From contig NZ_NESS01000020.1 in NCBI RefSeq assembly GCF_002128425.1, positions 1 to 52,875 on the forward strand: 52,875 bases of DNA, read 5' to 3'. Position numbers and translations under genes: made by a program. This document shows, in pieces, positions 1-7,737 of this stretch (positions are counted from its first letter, which is position 1; every line of letters begins with the position of its first letter). This DNA is from Gottfriedia acidiceleris (lineage in GTDB: Bacteria; Bacillota; Bacilli; Bacillales; Bacillaceae_G). The notes beneath the pieces were generated by a model. The model had not been told where the DNA came from. It worked only from the letters and a program-made list of their open reading frames with translations, and made no database searches.

Positions 1-116
1 TCAGGTGATTATTGCGAAGAGGTCACACCCGTTCCCATACCGAACACGGCAGTTAAGCTCTTCAGCGTCGATGGTAGTTGGGGGTTTCCCCCTGTGAGAG
101 TAGAACGTCGCCTGGT
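1..116 (+). rRNA. rrf: 5S ribosomal RNA, end of an upstream rRNA operon
   Basis: Full-length or nearly full-length Bacillus-type 5S rRNA. The internal block around 20-60 (GAAGAGGTCACACCCGTTCC and what follows) and the region around 80-100 match the family closely. The terminal helix is visible: TCAGGTG at 1-7 pairs with CGCCTGG at 109-115. The gene begins at the window edge, so one or two 5' bases may be cut off. It is the last gene of an rRNA operon whose 16S and 23S genes lie outside the window. Confidence 0.95.
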
Positions 117-120
117 AAAA

Positions 121-154
121 AAAAACATCAGCTACTAGGCTGATGTTTTTTTTT
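121..154 (+). terminator. Rho-independent terminator of the rRNA operon
   Basis: A perfect 12-bp stem (121-132 with 139-150, six-base loop TACTAG) runs into an uninterrupted T tract. It sits a few bases after the 5S gene, as expected for an rRNA operon terminator. Confidence 0.93.
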
Positions 155-177
155 GTATTTATACATAGGTAAATAAT

Positions 178-368
178 GTGAAACTTGATTAGTATACTTA
201 AAGAGGCTAATTTAACTGGTGTTTCACTTAAAGGAATTGGTTTAAGTAACAGTTCTTTCGAGGAACTCACCCTATACGATAATGTACACCGCGTAGGTAG
301 GCGAAACAACGAAGAAAGCGACAATTGCCAGGCAGATTAGATTACAAACTTATTGTAGTCCTTTTTTA
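178..368 (+). ncRNA. Structured non-coding stretch with its own terminator
   Basis: No credible coding frame lies between the 5S terminator and csfB (155-589). The first half is rich in local pairings: GTGAAAC 178-184 with GTTTCAC 221-227; ACTTAAA 226-232 with TTTAAGT 241-247 (exclusive with the first); and a TTCG-capped hairpin 251-267. It ends in a terminator-like stem, GATTACAA 340-347 with TTGTAGTC 353-360, followed by CTTTTTT. This looks like a transcribed RNA or a degenerate one. I recognise no Rfam family and see no good promoter. The rest of the gap, 369-493, shows nothing clear. Confidence 0.3.
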
Positions 369-493
369 GTAGTTAAAAGGAACAAAGGTAAGTTCAAAAC
401 AGGAAAGTAGTATCATGTCAGAAAAAATTTTATAGATATAGAGCACAAAATTAGAACTATTTTCATATATTACAAAAAAATAGGCCCTAAATT

Positions 494-522
494 GTATAAA
501 AAGTTTTTAATTTGCAAAACTA
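494..522 (+). promoter_or_regulatory. Candidate sigma-F promoter of csfB
   Basis: GTATA at 494-498, a 14-base spacer and TGCAAAACTA at 513-522 fit the sigma-F pattern (GYATA, about 15 bases, GGnnAnAHTR) with one clear mismatch. The B. subtilis csfB gene is known to be made under sigma-F. The predicted start lies about 60 bases before the csfB start codon. Confidence 0.5.
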
Positions 523-589
523 AATAATAAACAAAATTGTTTAATCAATCGTAAATTACGTTTGAAAAACATTAAGAGGAGGAATAAAG

Positions 590-778
590 GTGAATGAATT
601 ATCAAAATGTATAGTTTGCGAAGAGAAAAAGGAACATGGCATTCATATTATTGAAGCATTCGTATGCGAAGAGTGTGAAAAGAAAATCGTAAAAACTGAA
701 ACAGATGCACCTATATACAATTCCTTTGTAGAAAAGTTAAGATGTATTAGTACGGTGAAAGAAGAAATTGTAAATTAA
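590..778 (+). CDS. csfB: Anti-sigma factor Gin (CsfB)
   Basis: Small zinc-binding anti-sigma factor of 62 residues. In B. subtilis Gin binds sigma-G to prevent its premature activity in the forespore and also antagonises sigma-E. Two CxxC pairs are visible, C8/C11 and C26/C29, as expected for the zinc knuckle. The start is GTG at 590, preceded by a strong AGAGGAGG ribosome binding site. Position directly downstream of an rRNA operon matches B. subtilis csfB. The usual next genes, xpaC and yaaN, are missing here. A candidate sigma-F promoter lies at 494-522. Identity is confident from motif, size and synteny; binding partners are inferred from the family. Confidence 0.85.
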   Translation: MNELSKCIVCEEKKEHGIHIIEAFVCEECEKKIVKTETDAPIYNSFVEKLRCISTVKEEIVN

Positions 779-796
779 AGATTAGCTTAAGCATAA

Positions 797-827
797 TAGA
801 CTAATAGTAGTAGTCTAATAAGTTTTT
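797..827 (+). terminator. Terminator after csfB
   Basis: A 7-bp stem, TAGACTA 797-803 with TAGTCTA 811-817, is followed a few bases later by a T5 run at 823-827. The stem is short and AT-rich, so efficiency is uncertain. Confidence 0.5.
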
Positions 828-856
828 GTAAGTTAAAATAAAGTATAAAATGAAGG

Positions 857-965
857 ACCGATTATCTATACAGGTACCTCTACCATATTTAATTACTGTT
901 TGGTCGCCCCTTTAGTGACTGGGCCTTTAAGTAATGGAGAGAACTTGTAAACATAATCGGTTTTT
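857..965 (+). ncRNA. Structured leader or small RNA with terminal U-tail
   Basis: ACCGATTAT 857-865 pairs perfectly with ATAATCGGT 953-961 and runs into a T5 tract, so the whole element folds like a large terminator. Inside, CTCT-A-CC (878-884) pairs with GGAGAG (936-941), ATTACT 892-897 pairs with AGTAAT 930-935, and the tip can form GTCGC/GTGAC (903-919 region) or GGTC/GGCC. No open reading frame covers it. It lies about 140 bases before a decarboxylase gene, so it may be a regulatory leader or an independent RNA. I match it to no named riboswitch. The flanks 828-856 and 966-1090 show no other feature. Confidence 0.4.
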
Positions 966-1106
966 ATATTGTCTATAAACTATTGGATTTTGAATTAGTT
1001 AGTTGTCTTAAATGTAGAGAGTCGAGTGTAGTAAGCTTTTATTAAAAATTATACTAGTATAGCGATACATACAAATAAATTGCGTAAATTAAAGGAAGCG
1101 TTATTA

Positions 1107-2525
1107 ATGAATAAAATGCCGTTACTAAATGCACTGAAACAGTTCGTTAATGAAGAAACAATTTCTTTACATGTTCCAGGTCATAAAAATGGAAAGCACA
1201 CTTTTATAAATGAATTAGGATTACCAAATATATTAAATTATGATGTGACGGAATTAAATGGATTAGATGACTTGCATTATCCTTCAGAGGTAATAAGTGA
1301 AGCTCAAAAAATGTTAGCTAAAGTATACAAAGCAGAAGAAAGTTTCTTTTTAGTAAATGGATCAACTGTGGGTAATCTAGCTGCAATTTTAGCATTATGT
1401 GGCGAGAATGACGAAGTATTGGTTCAACGCAATTGTCATAAATCAATTTTTCATGGTCTATTACTTGCTGGAGCAAAGCCTATATTCTTGCCATTAGATA
1501 TTGATGAAGAGCTAGGACAGCCACTAGGGATAAACATTGAACAATCTATGTATGTAATAAAAAATTATCCAAAGGCAAAAGCAATAATTTTAACAAATCC
1601 TAATTACTATGGTATGTCTCAGAATTTGAAAAATATAATTGAATTCGCCCATAATATGGAGATCCCAACGATAGTAGATGAGGCTCATGGAGCACATTTT
1701 ATAATTGGAGCACCTTTTCCAGAAGATGCACTATCTATGGGTGCTGATATTGTCATTCAGTCAGCGCATAAAACTTTGCCTGCAATGACAATGGGTTCAT
1801 ATTTACATATAAAATCAAGTCTTGTTTGTAAAGACAAATTAAGAGAAATGCTAAGAATGCTACAAAGCAGTAGTCCTTCTTATCCAATCATGGCTTCTTT
1901 AGATTACGCAAGGAATTTTGTCGAAACATTTTCTCTTGATAAAGTGAAAATACTTCAAAAGAAAATTGACGAGTTTATTAAAGAAGTTAATGAGTTATCT
2001 AGTATACAGGTAGTTACATCAAGTCGTATAAACTATATACAAGATTTACTAAAAGTAATCGTAAAAAGTGAAAAAGGACATACCGGTAAACAATTACAGG
2101 AAATATTTGAAAATGAGGGAATCTATTCAGAGCTTTCAGATTGGGGACATGTATTATTTATCCTTCCTCTAGATGAAAAATTTGATTTTAATGACCTTAT
2201 TAATCGTATAAAAAAAGCAACTGAATCTATGGTATATATTGAAAATAAACAACCTAAACTTAACGTGCCTAATTTTACGAGTACAGTTTTACATAGTTAT
2301 GCTGATTTAAAGAAAAAAAGGAAGTTGGTAAAAGATTTGGCAGATTCAGTAGGAGAAATCTCTACAGAAAATATTGTTCCTTATCCACCAGGCATTCCGA
2401 TTTTATTAAAAGGTGAACTAGTTACTAAAAAGCATGTCGAATATATTCATGATGTATATCAATATGGAATGACGATTCAAAACTTGATTGAAGGCAAAAA
2501 TTTACAAATCGAAGTATTGATTTAG
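1107..2525 (+). CDS. yaaO: YaaO-like PLP-dependent Orn/Lys/Arg decarboxylase family protein
   Basis: 472-residue member of the fold-type I basic amino acid decarboxylase family (B. subtilis YaaO and SpeA-like proteins). Near the N-terminus it carries LHVPGHKNG, typical of the family. The PLP region shows VDEAHGAHF and, about 20 residues later, QSAHKTLPAMT, whose lysine should form the Schiff base with PLP. The small C-terminal domain contains the PYPPGIP motif. Substrate (lysine, arginine or ornithine) cannot be read from sequence. I chose ATG 1107 because AAAGGAAG at 1091-1098 is well spaced from it; an in-frame TTG at 1080 lacks such a site. tmk follows after 12 bases, so the two are probably cotranscribed. 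A structured RNA at 857-965 precedes the gene and could regulate it. Confidence 0.85.
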   Translation: MNKMPLLNALKQFVNEETISLHVPGHKNGKHTFINELGLPNILNYDVTELNGLDDLHYPSEVISEAQKMLAKVYKAEESFFLVNGSTVGNLAAILALCGENDEVLVQRNCHKSIFHGLLLAGAKPIFLPLDIDEELGQPLGINIEQSMYVIKNYPKAKAIILTNPNYYGMSQNLKNIIEFAHNMEIPTIVDEAHGAHFIIGAPFPEDALSMGADIVIQSAHKTLPAMTMGSYLHIKSSLVCKDKLREMLRMLQSSSPSYPIMASLDYARNFVETFSLDKVKILQKKIDEFIKEVNELSSIQVVTSSRINYIQDLLKVIVKSEKGHTGKQLQEIFENEGIYSELSDWGHVLFILPLDEKFDFNDLINRIKKATESMVYIENKQPKLNVPNFTSTVLHSYADLKKKRKLVKDLADSVGEISTENIVPYPPGIPILLKGELVTKKHVEYIHDVYQYGMTIQNLIEGKNLQIEVLI

Positions 2526-2537
2526 GAGGAAAGAAAC

Positions 2538-3170
2538 TTGAAATCTTTATTTATTACATTTGAAGGACCAGAGGGTGCAGGGAAAACAACAATTATAAAT
2601 ATGATCGCAGAGGAACTTAATAAAAGAAGTGTAAATTTTATATCAACTCGCGAACCAGGTGGTATTCGTATCGCTGAAAGTATAAGAAATATTATATTAA
2701 ATACAGAGAATGTTGAAATGGACAAGCGTACGGAGGCACTACTTTATGCTGCAGCGAGGAGACAGCATTTGGCAGAGAAAGTAATCCCTGCATTAGAAGA
2801 AGGAAAAATTGTGTTATGTGATCGATTCGTAGATAGCTCTCTTGCATATCAAGGTGTTGGTAGAGGAATCGGAATAGATGAAATTTATAATATCAATCAA
2901 TTTGCGATTGATGGTTTAATGCCTGATTTAACAATTTACTTTGATTTAGACCCTAAAGTTGGGTTAAATAGAGTTCATCAAGCAGATGAGAGAGAAATCA
3001 ACCGATTGGATTTAGAAGAACTAGACTTTCATTTAAAAGTTCAAAGTGGATATGCTGAAATCATGAAGAGAGAACCATGGCGCTTTAAACGAATTGATGC
3101 ATCAAACTCGATCGACCAAGTATTTAATGATACTTTAAAAGTTATTTTAGGAAAAATCGAAGAAATTTAA
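2538..3170 (+). CDS. tmk: Thymidylate kinase
   Basis: Cytosolic dTMP kinase that makes dTDP for DNA synthesis; 210 residues, the normal length. The P-loop GPEGAGKT is at residues 10-17, the TREPGG motif at 38-43 and the DRF motif at 95-97 in a [13 protein letters not shown] block. A short LID region around 154-162 (ADEREINRL) is present. Translation starts at TTG 2538 behind an AGGAGG site that begins in the yaaO stop region. In B. subtilis tmk is followed by yaaQ (darA) and yaaR; here the next gene is holB after a 212-base gap. The antisense open frame at 2522-2725 is a shadow. Confidence 0.95.
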   Translation: MKSLFITFEGPEGAGKTTIINMIAEELNKRSVNFISTREPGGIRIAESIRNIILNTENVEMDKRTEALLYAAARRQHLAEKVIPALEEGKIVLCDRFVDSSLAYQGVGRGIGIDEIYNINQFAIDGLMPDLTIYFDLDPKVGLNRVHQADEREINRLDLEELDFHLKVQSGYAEIMKREPWRFKRIDASNSIDQVFNDTLKVILGKIEEI

Positions 3171-3192
3171 TTATTTTCAAAAATTGATTACA

Positions 3193-3222
3193 TGAACAAT
3201 AACGTGACGGAACTGGTATAAT
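3193..3222 (+). promoter_or_regulatory. Sigma-A type promoter before holB
   Basis: TGAACA at 3193-3198, an 18-base spacer and TATAAT at 3217-3222, with TG one base upstream (extended -10, TGGTATAAT). The -35 is imperfect, but the extended -10 is strong. It would drive holB-ricT-yabA. The remaining bases between tmk and holB (3223-3382) hold no gene. Confidence 0.5.
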
Positions 3223-3382
3223 AGAAGAAAGAACCTCCGGAACTTAACTAAAAATTACTTATATCAATATGTAAGTATTATAGCTAGATTTATGTAATTG
3301 ATAAAACGATTCAAAAAAACGATAAACGATGCAATTAAAAAAAGTATCATTGATTAATTTATAGATATGAGTAGGTGTAAAC

Positions 3383-4378
3383 ATGAAAACATCTTGGGAG
3401 GAACTAAGCGAGCGTCAGCCAGTTGCTACAAAAATGTTAAAAAATGCAGTAATTAAAAACAGGGTAGCTCATGCTTACTTATTTGAGGGCCCAAGAGGAA
3501 CTGGTAAACGCGAACTTGCATTCCACTACACAAAAGTATTACTATGTGAGAATGTAAGTGGCGCTACACCTTGTGGAACTTGTCGTAATTGTAGGCGTGT
3601 CGATTCCGGTAATCACCCAAATGTTTATGTAATCGAGCCTGAAGAAGCTTCTATAAAGAAACATCAAATTCAACAATTACAAGAAGAATTCGCTAAAACA
3701 GCTGTTGAATCAAATCGAAAAATTTATATAATAGACCACGCTGATCGAATGACGACAAATGCAGCTAATTCTTTATTAAAATTTTTGGAGGAGCCAGTCT
3801 CAATTACAACTGCATTTTTATTAACTGAACAAGTACAACAAATTTTGCCAACGATCCAATCTCGCTGTCAATCAATCCATTTTAATCCATTACCAACAAA
3901 ATATTTTGAAGAACATTTAGTTAATATCGAGCTCCAATCAAACTTAATACCATTATTAGCAAGATTAACAAATAGTGAAGCAGTTGCACTTCAAATTGCT
4001 GAAGAAGAATGGTTTGCACAAGCTAGAGATTTAGTGATAGAATTATATGAAGCATTATTAACAACAAAAAAAGATAGTCTTCTAGTCATACAACAAAATG
4101 TTTCTCGTTATTTTGATACGAAGGAACAGTTACAAATGATGCTTGATATGCTTTTATTAGCCTTTAAAGATATGCTATATATATATGCTGAGCAAGATCA
4201 AAACGTTGTTTTTAAAAATGAAGAACCATTAATGAGACAAGCGTTAAATCGTATTTCATTAGAGAAAATAACTACTTGTTTAGAAATCATCCTTTTTGCT
4301 AAAAAGCGATTAACATCAAACGCAAATATGTTAATGGTTTTAGAGCAAATGATTATAGAGCTACAGGAGGGATTGTAG
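3383..4378 (+). CDS. holB: DNA polymerase III delta-prime subunit
   Basis: Clamp-loader subunit that works with DnaX and HolA to load the sliding clamp; 331 residues, close to B. subtilis HolB. The AAA+ fold is visible: P-loop-like GPRGTGKR at 36-43; four zinc cysteines C55, C64, C67, C70; a degenerate Walker B IIDHAD at 116-121; and the SRC motif of the arginine finger at 160-162. It starts at ATG 3383 and heads holB-ricT-yabA, which are closely spaced (3 bases to ricT). The 3' end of holB carries the ricT ribosome binding site. The family role is well established. Confidence 0.94.
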   Translation: MKTSWEELSERQPVATKMLKNAVIKNRVAHAYLFEGPRGTGKRELAFHYTKVLLCENVSGATPCGTCRNCRRVDSGNHPNVYVIEPEEASIKKHQIQQLQEEFAKTAVESNRKIYIIDHADRMTTNAANSLLKFLEEPVSITTAFLLTEQVQQILPTIQSRCQSIHFNPLPTKYFEEHLVNIELQSNLIPLLARLTNSEAVALQIAEEEWFAQARDLVIELYEALLTTKKDSLLVIQQNVSRYFDTKEQLQMMLDMLLLAFKDMLYIYAEQDQNVVFKNEEPLMRQALNRISLEKITTCLEIILFAKKRLTSNANMLMVLEQMIIELQEGL

Positions 4379-4381
4379 ATT

Positions 4382-5209
4382 GTGTACGAAGTAGTCGGAG
4401 TACGTTTTAAAAAAGCAGGTAAAATCTATTATTTCGACCCAAATGGATTAGCAATCCCTAAAGATACTTTTGTCATCGTTGAAACGGTGAGAGGGATTGA
4501 ATTTGGAAAAGTAGTTGTACCAAATAAAAAGGTCGGAGAAAATGACGTAGTCCTTCCGTTAAAAAAAGTTATGCGATTAGCTGATGAGCATGATCGTACG
4601 ATTGTTGAAGAGAATAAACAATCAGCTAAAGAAGCTTATGAAGTTTGTTCTAGTAAAGTTATGCAACATGAACTAGATATGAAATTAGTTGATGTCGAAT
4701 ATACGTTTGATCGAAACAAAGTCATCTTTTATTTTACTGCAGATGGTAGAATAGACTTTAGGGAACTAGTAAAGGATTTAGCTGCAGTATTCCGTACTCG
4801 AATTGAATTAAGACAAATAGGAGTACGTGATGAAGCTAAAATGCTTGGTGGGATTGGGCCTTGCGGTAGAATGTTGTGTTGTTCAACGTTCTTAGGTGAT
4901 TTTGAACCAGTATCCATTAAAATGGCTAAAGATCAAAATCTTTCCCTTAACCCGGCGAAAATTTCAGGACTTTGCGGCCGATTAATGTGCTGCTTAAAAT
5001 ATGAAAATGACGAGTATGAGGCTGCAAAAGAACAGCTTCCAGACTTAGAGGATATCATCAAAACAGCAGAAGGTCCTGGAAGAGTAGTAGGATTGAACAT
5101 CTTAGAACGAGTTATTCAAGTAGAATTGATCAAAAAAGAACGCGTTGTGGAGTATACCCTAGATGATTTAATTCATGAGGGAGTCGTGTCAATACAAACC
5201 ACAGATTAA
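4382..5209 (+). CDS. ricT: RicT (YaaT), Y-complex iron-sulfur protein for RNA processing and sporulation
   Basis: 275-residue member of the PSP1 family. With RicA and RicF it forms the Y-complex that binds two [4Fe-4S] clusters, assists RNase Y mRNA maturation and stimulates the phosphorelay to Spo0A. Conserved cysteines are visible in two clusters: C161, C166, C167 in the GPCGRMLCC block and C198, C203, C204 in the GLCGRLMCC block. Start is GTG 4382, using AGGAGG at the end of holB. It lies between holB and yabA exactly as in B. subtilis. No anomaly is seen. Confidence 0.94.
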   Translation: MYEVVGVRFKKAGKIYYFDPNGLAIPKDTFVIVETVRGIEFGKVVVPNKKVGENDVVLPLKKVMRLADEHDRTIVEENKQSAKEAYEVCSSKVMQHELDMKLVDVEYTFDRNKVIFYFTADGRIDFRELVKDLAAVFRTRIELRQIGVRDEAKMLGGIGPCGRMLCCSTFLGDFEPVSIKMAKDQNLSLNPAKISGLCGRLMCCLKYENDEYEAAKEQLPDLEDIIKTAEGPGRVVGLNILERVIQVELIKKERVVEYTLDDLIHEGVVSIQTTD

Positions 5210-5221
5210 GAGGTGGTAAGA

Positions 5222-5581
5222 TTGGACAAGAAGAATATATTCTTATCTCTTTCCAATATGGAAGAACAAATTCAAGATTTATCAACACAGCTTAGCGACT
5301 TAAAACAATATATCGCTGAGCTACTAGAAGAAAATCACTATACGAAAATTGAGAATGATCACTTACGAGAACGATTAGGTCTAAATAAACGTATAGAAGA
5401 AAAAGTACAAATAAAAGACTCAAAGAAGAAAAAGGTACAAAAGGATAAGGATCTTGGGGAAGGCTATGATAATTTAGCAAGACTGTACCAAGAGGGTTTC
5501 CATATTTGTAATCTACATTATGGAAGCGTACGTCATGGTGAGGACTGTCTGTTTTGTTTATCCTTCTTTGATAAAAAGTAA
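5222..5581 (+). CDS. yabA: Replication initiation control protein YabA
   Basis: Negative regulator of DnaA that also binds the sliding clamp DnaN; 119 residues, the family size. The N-terminal ~60 residues form a heptad-rich helix (coiled-coil tetramerisation), then a lysine-rich linker (61-76), then a zinc-binding C-terminus with H94, C96, C109 and C112 in the pattern HIC...CLFC. I start at TTG 5222 (M-D-K-K), which matches the usual N-terminus and lies 5-6 bases after AGAGGTGG; an upstream GTG at 5213 overlaps that site. It is followed by a large RNA hairpin at 5586-5691 rather than a simple terminator. Confidence 0.92.
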   Translation: MDKKNIFLSLSNMEEQIQDLSTQLSDLKQYIAELLEENHYTKIENDHLRERLGLNKRIEEKVQIKDSKKKKVQKDKDLGEGYDNLARLYQEGFHICNLHYGSVRHGEDCLFCLSFFDKK

Positions 5582-5585
5582 TGGT

Positions 5586-5691
5586 AGGCTATTCCGGAAG
5601 AAGCGAACGATTACCTTTTTAGAAAACAGCTGTTAAGTAAGCTGCTTAAAAAGGTAAAGTGCGCACGTTCCAAATGGAATAGCTTCTTTTT
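5586..5691 (+). ncRNA. Long multi-segment RNA hairpin with U-rich tail
   Basis: Nearly the whole yabA-trmN6 gap folds on itself. AGGCTATTCC 5586-5595 pairs with GGAATAGCTT 5676-5685; GAACG 5605-5609 with CGTTC 5666-5670; an 11-bp stem 5611-5621 with 5647-5657; and CAGC 5627-5630 with GCTG 5641-5644. CTTCTTTTT follows the outer stem. It may be a small RNA, an attenuator for trmN6-yazA-rsmI, the yabA terminator, or an inverted-repeat element. A second hairpin follows at 5694-5729 (GCATTGC/GCAATGC). No protein is encoded here, and I recognise no named family. Confidence 0.5.
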
Positions 5692-5768
5692 ATGCATTGC
5701 TAGTTAATTATTATAAGATTAGGCAATGCTAAAAGATAATATTGGTGTGAATTTGAAAGGAACTAATT

Positions 5769-6506
5769 ATGCTTAAAGGTGACGAACGCTTAGATTACTT
5801 ATTAACCGATGATATGAGGATTATACAAAGTCCATCTGTTTTTTCATTTTCATTAGATGCAGTTCTTTTATCTAATTTTACATATGTCCCAATCCAGAAA
5901 GGTACAATTGTTGATTTATGCTCTGGAAATGGAGTTATTCCATTGATGCTACACCGAAGATCTAAAGCAAATATAATAGGTGTAGAAATACAAGAGAGAT
6001 TGTACGATATGGCTAAAAGAAGTATTGAATATAACAAGTTAGACGAAAAAATAACAATGATTCATGACGACTTAAAAAATGCACCAACTAAAATAGGTAG
6101 AGAATTTGTAGATGTTGTTACTTGTAATCCACCATACTTTCAAGATATTCCGACTTCTGAACAAAATATGAATGAACATTATGCAATAGCGAGACATGAG
6201 ATTAAAACGAATTTAGAAGAAGTAATCAATGCAAGTAAACAACTTTTGAAACATGGTGGGAAGTTGGCGATGGTTCATCGTCCAGGACGTATGTTGGATA
6301 TTGTTACAACAATGCGTAAACATGGTATTGAGCCGAAAAGGATTCAGTTTGTTTATCCAAAAATGGGTAAGGAAGCAAATACACTTCTAATTGAAGGTAT
6401 GAAAGGTGGTAAGGCTGAACTTAAAATTTTGCCTCCGATTTACGTATATGAGGAAAATAACGAGTATACGGCTGAGTTAAAGGAAATTCTATATGCAAGA
6501 CCATAA
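5769..6506 (+). CDS. trmN6: tRNA1(Val) (adenine-37-N6)-methyltransferase family protein (YabB)
   Basis: 245-residue SAM-dependent methyltransferase of the TrmN6/YabB family, which methylates an adenine N6 in the tRNA anticodon loop. Motif I is [12 protein letters not shown] (48-59) and the amino-methyltransferase catalytic motif is NPPY (120-123). Start is ATG 5769 after AAAGGAAC. It overlaps yazA by 14 bases, and yazA overlaps rsmI by 8, so the three form one operon of RNA-modification genes. The exact tRNA target in this host is inferred from the family. Confidence 0.88.
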   Translation: MLKGDERLDYLLTDDMRIIQSPSVFSFSLDAVLLSNFTYVPIQKGTIVDLCSGNGVIPLMLHRRSKANIIGVEIQERLYDMAKRSIEYNKLDEKITMIHDDLKNAPTKIGREFVDVVTCNPPYFQDIPTSEQNMNEHYAIARHEIKTNLEEVINASKQLLKHGGKLAMVHRPGRMLDIVTTMRKHGIEPKRIQFVYPKMGKEANTLLIEGMKGGKAELKILPPIYVYEENNEYTAELKEILYARP

Positions 6507-6759
6507 ACACTATTTATACGTGCTAGAATGTTCTGATGCAACTTTCTATGCAGGGTATACGACAAATATTGAGCGTAGAGTAAAACAACATAACGATGGA
6601 AAGGGTGCGAAATATACGAGAGGTAGAACACCAGTAAATTGTATATTTTTTGAGGAGTATCCAACTAAAAGAGAAGCAATGCAAGCGGAATACGCTTTTA
6701 AGCAATTATCAAGAGAAAACAAAGAACGTTATATGAGAGGAGGAATAAGCAATGATTAA
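6493..6759 (+). CDS. yazA: GIY-YIG domain protein YazA (UPF0213 family)
   Basis: 88-residue single-domain GIY-YIG protein. The first motif appears as YLYVLEC (7-13) and the second as YAGYT (18-22), followed by an IERRVKQHN helix with the family arginine and histidine. Small stand-alone GIY-YIG proteins of this type are conserved between trmN6 and rsmI in Bacillus; whether they cut nucleic acid in the cell is not settled. It overlaps both neighbours, which argues for translational coupling. The short antisense frames here are shadows. Confidence 0.88.
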   Translation: MQDHKHYLYVLECSDATFYAGYTTNIERRVKQHNDGKGAKYTRGRTPVNCIFFEEYPTKREAMQAEYAFKQLSRENKERYMRGGISND

Positions 6760-7630
6760 AAGCCAGAAGAGCTTTTTAAATGAAGAATTAGGTTGTCTTT
6801 ATTTAATACCAACGCCTATTGGTAACTTAGAAGATATGACGTTTAGAGCGGTACGAATACTAAAAGAAGTGGACTATATTGCAGCGGAGGATACCCGCAA
6901 CACGAAAAAGCTTTGTAATCACTTCGAAATACCAACACCATTAGTAAGTTATCATGAGCATAATAAAGAAAAAGCAGGTCAAAAGCTTGTGGAAGATTTA
7001 AAACAAGGATTAAAAATTGGATTAGTAAGCGATGCGGGAATGCCATGCATAAATGATCCAGGTTATGAGCTTGTAAAGCTTTGTTTAGAAGAAGGCATTT
7101 CTGTCATTCCTTTACCTGGTGCAAATGCTGCATTAACATCTTTAATATCATCTGGACTACCTACCGATTCATTTTTATACATAGGATTTTTGGCACGTCA
7201 AAAGAAAGATAAGAAGAAACAATTGGAACCATTAAAGGGGCAACGTAGTACAGTCATTTTGTACGAGTCTCCACACCGTTTAAAAGAGACGCTACACGTT
7301 ATTCTTGAAGTATTAGGTGACAGAAAAATAGTACTTTGTAGAGAATTAACAAAGAAATTCGAAGAGTTTTTACGAGGGACAGTTAGTGATGCGATCGATT
7401 GGGCAACGAATGAAGAAGTACGTGGAGAGTTTGTAGTTGTTTTAGAAGGGGCATCTGAAGAAGAAGTGAATAACAATGAGGAGTGTTGGTGGCAGGAGCT
7501 GTCCATTAACCAACATGTCGATTGGTACATAAACGAAAAAAACGAAAAAAGTAAAGATGCAATAAAACTCGTAGCGAAGGATCGTTCATTAAATAAAAGG
7601 GACGTCTATGCTGAATATCACGAAATTTAA
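6752..7630 (+). CDS. rsmI: 16S rRNA 2'-O-ribose C1402 methyltransferase RsmI
   Basis: 292-residue tetrapyrrole-methylase-fold enzyme that 2'-O-methylates C1402 of 16S rRNA in the decoding centre. Family motifs are clear: PTPIGNLEDMT near residue 20, AEDTRNT near 50, SDAGMPCINDPG near 95, and PGANAALTSLISSGLP near 120. The C-terminal part is the usual helical extension. Start ATG 6752 lies within the end of yazA, with GAGAGGAGG before it. Last gene of trmN6-yazA-rsmI; the convergent abrB follows after a shared stem-loop. Confidence 0.95.
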   Translation: MIKSQKSFLNEELGCLYLIPTPIGNLEDMTFRAVRILKEVDYIAAEDTRNTKKLCNHFEIPTPLVSYHEHNKEKAGQKLVEDLKQGLKIGLVSDAGMPCINDPGYELVKLCLEEGISVIPLPGANAALTSLISSGLPTDSFLYIGFLARQKKDKKKQLEPLKGQRSTVILYESPHRLKETLHVILEVLGDRKIVLCRELTKKFEEFLRGTVSDAIDWATNEEVRGEFVVVLEGASEEEVNNNEECWWQELSINQHVDWYINEKNEKSKDAIKLVAKDRSLNKRDVYAEYHEI

Positions 7631-7650
7631 AACGGATTAAAAATGAAGTT

Positions 7651-7730
7651 AGGCTGTCTTGTTTATTTGTAATTCTCTACTCATTTTTACTTATTTTTTA
7701 TTTAGAGAATGCAATTAAAATAGGCAGCCT
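7651..7730. terminator. Shared two-stem structure between convergent rsmI and abrB
   Basis: An outer 9-bp stem (AGGCTGTCT 7651-7659 with AGGCAGCCT 7722-7730, one G-U) encloses an inner 8-bp stem (ATTCTCTA 7672-7679 with TAGAGAAT 7703-7710). T-rich runs lie inside rather than directly after. It is placed to end both the plus-strand rsmI and minus-strand abrB transcripts. Confidence 0.5.
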
Positions 7731-7737
7731 CTTCAAT

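Noticed and set aside
1-324. 107-residue open frame on the minus strand at the left edge
   Set aside because: It runs antisense through the 5S rRNA and its terminator; there is no ribosome binding site and the composition is not protein-like.
857-965. ZTP (pfl) riboswitch, because of GTGACTGGG-like bases
   Set aside because: The order of conserved blocks and the pseudoknot partner do not fit; only a few bases agree.
7651-7730. Possible small gene between rsmI and abrB
   Set aside because: The stretch is two nested stems with no open frame; a shared terminator explains it.
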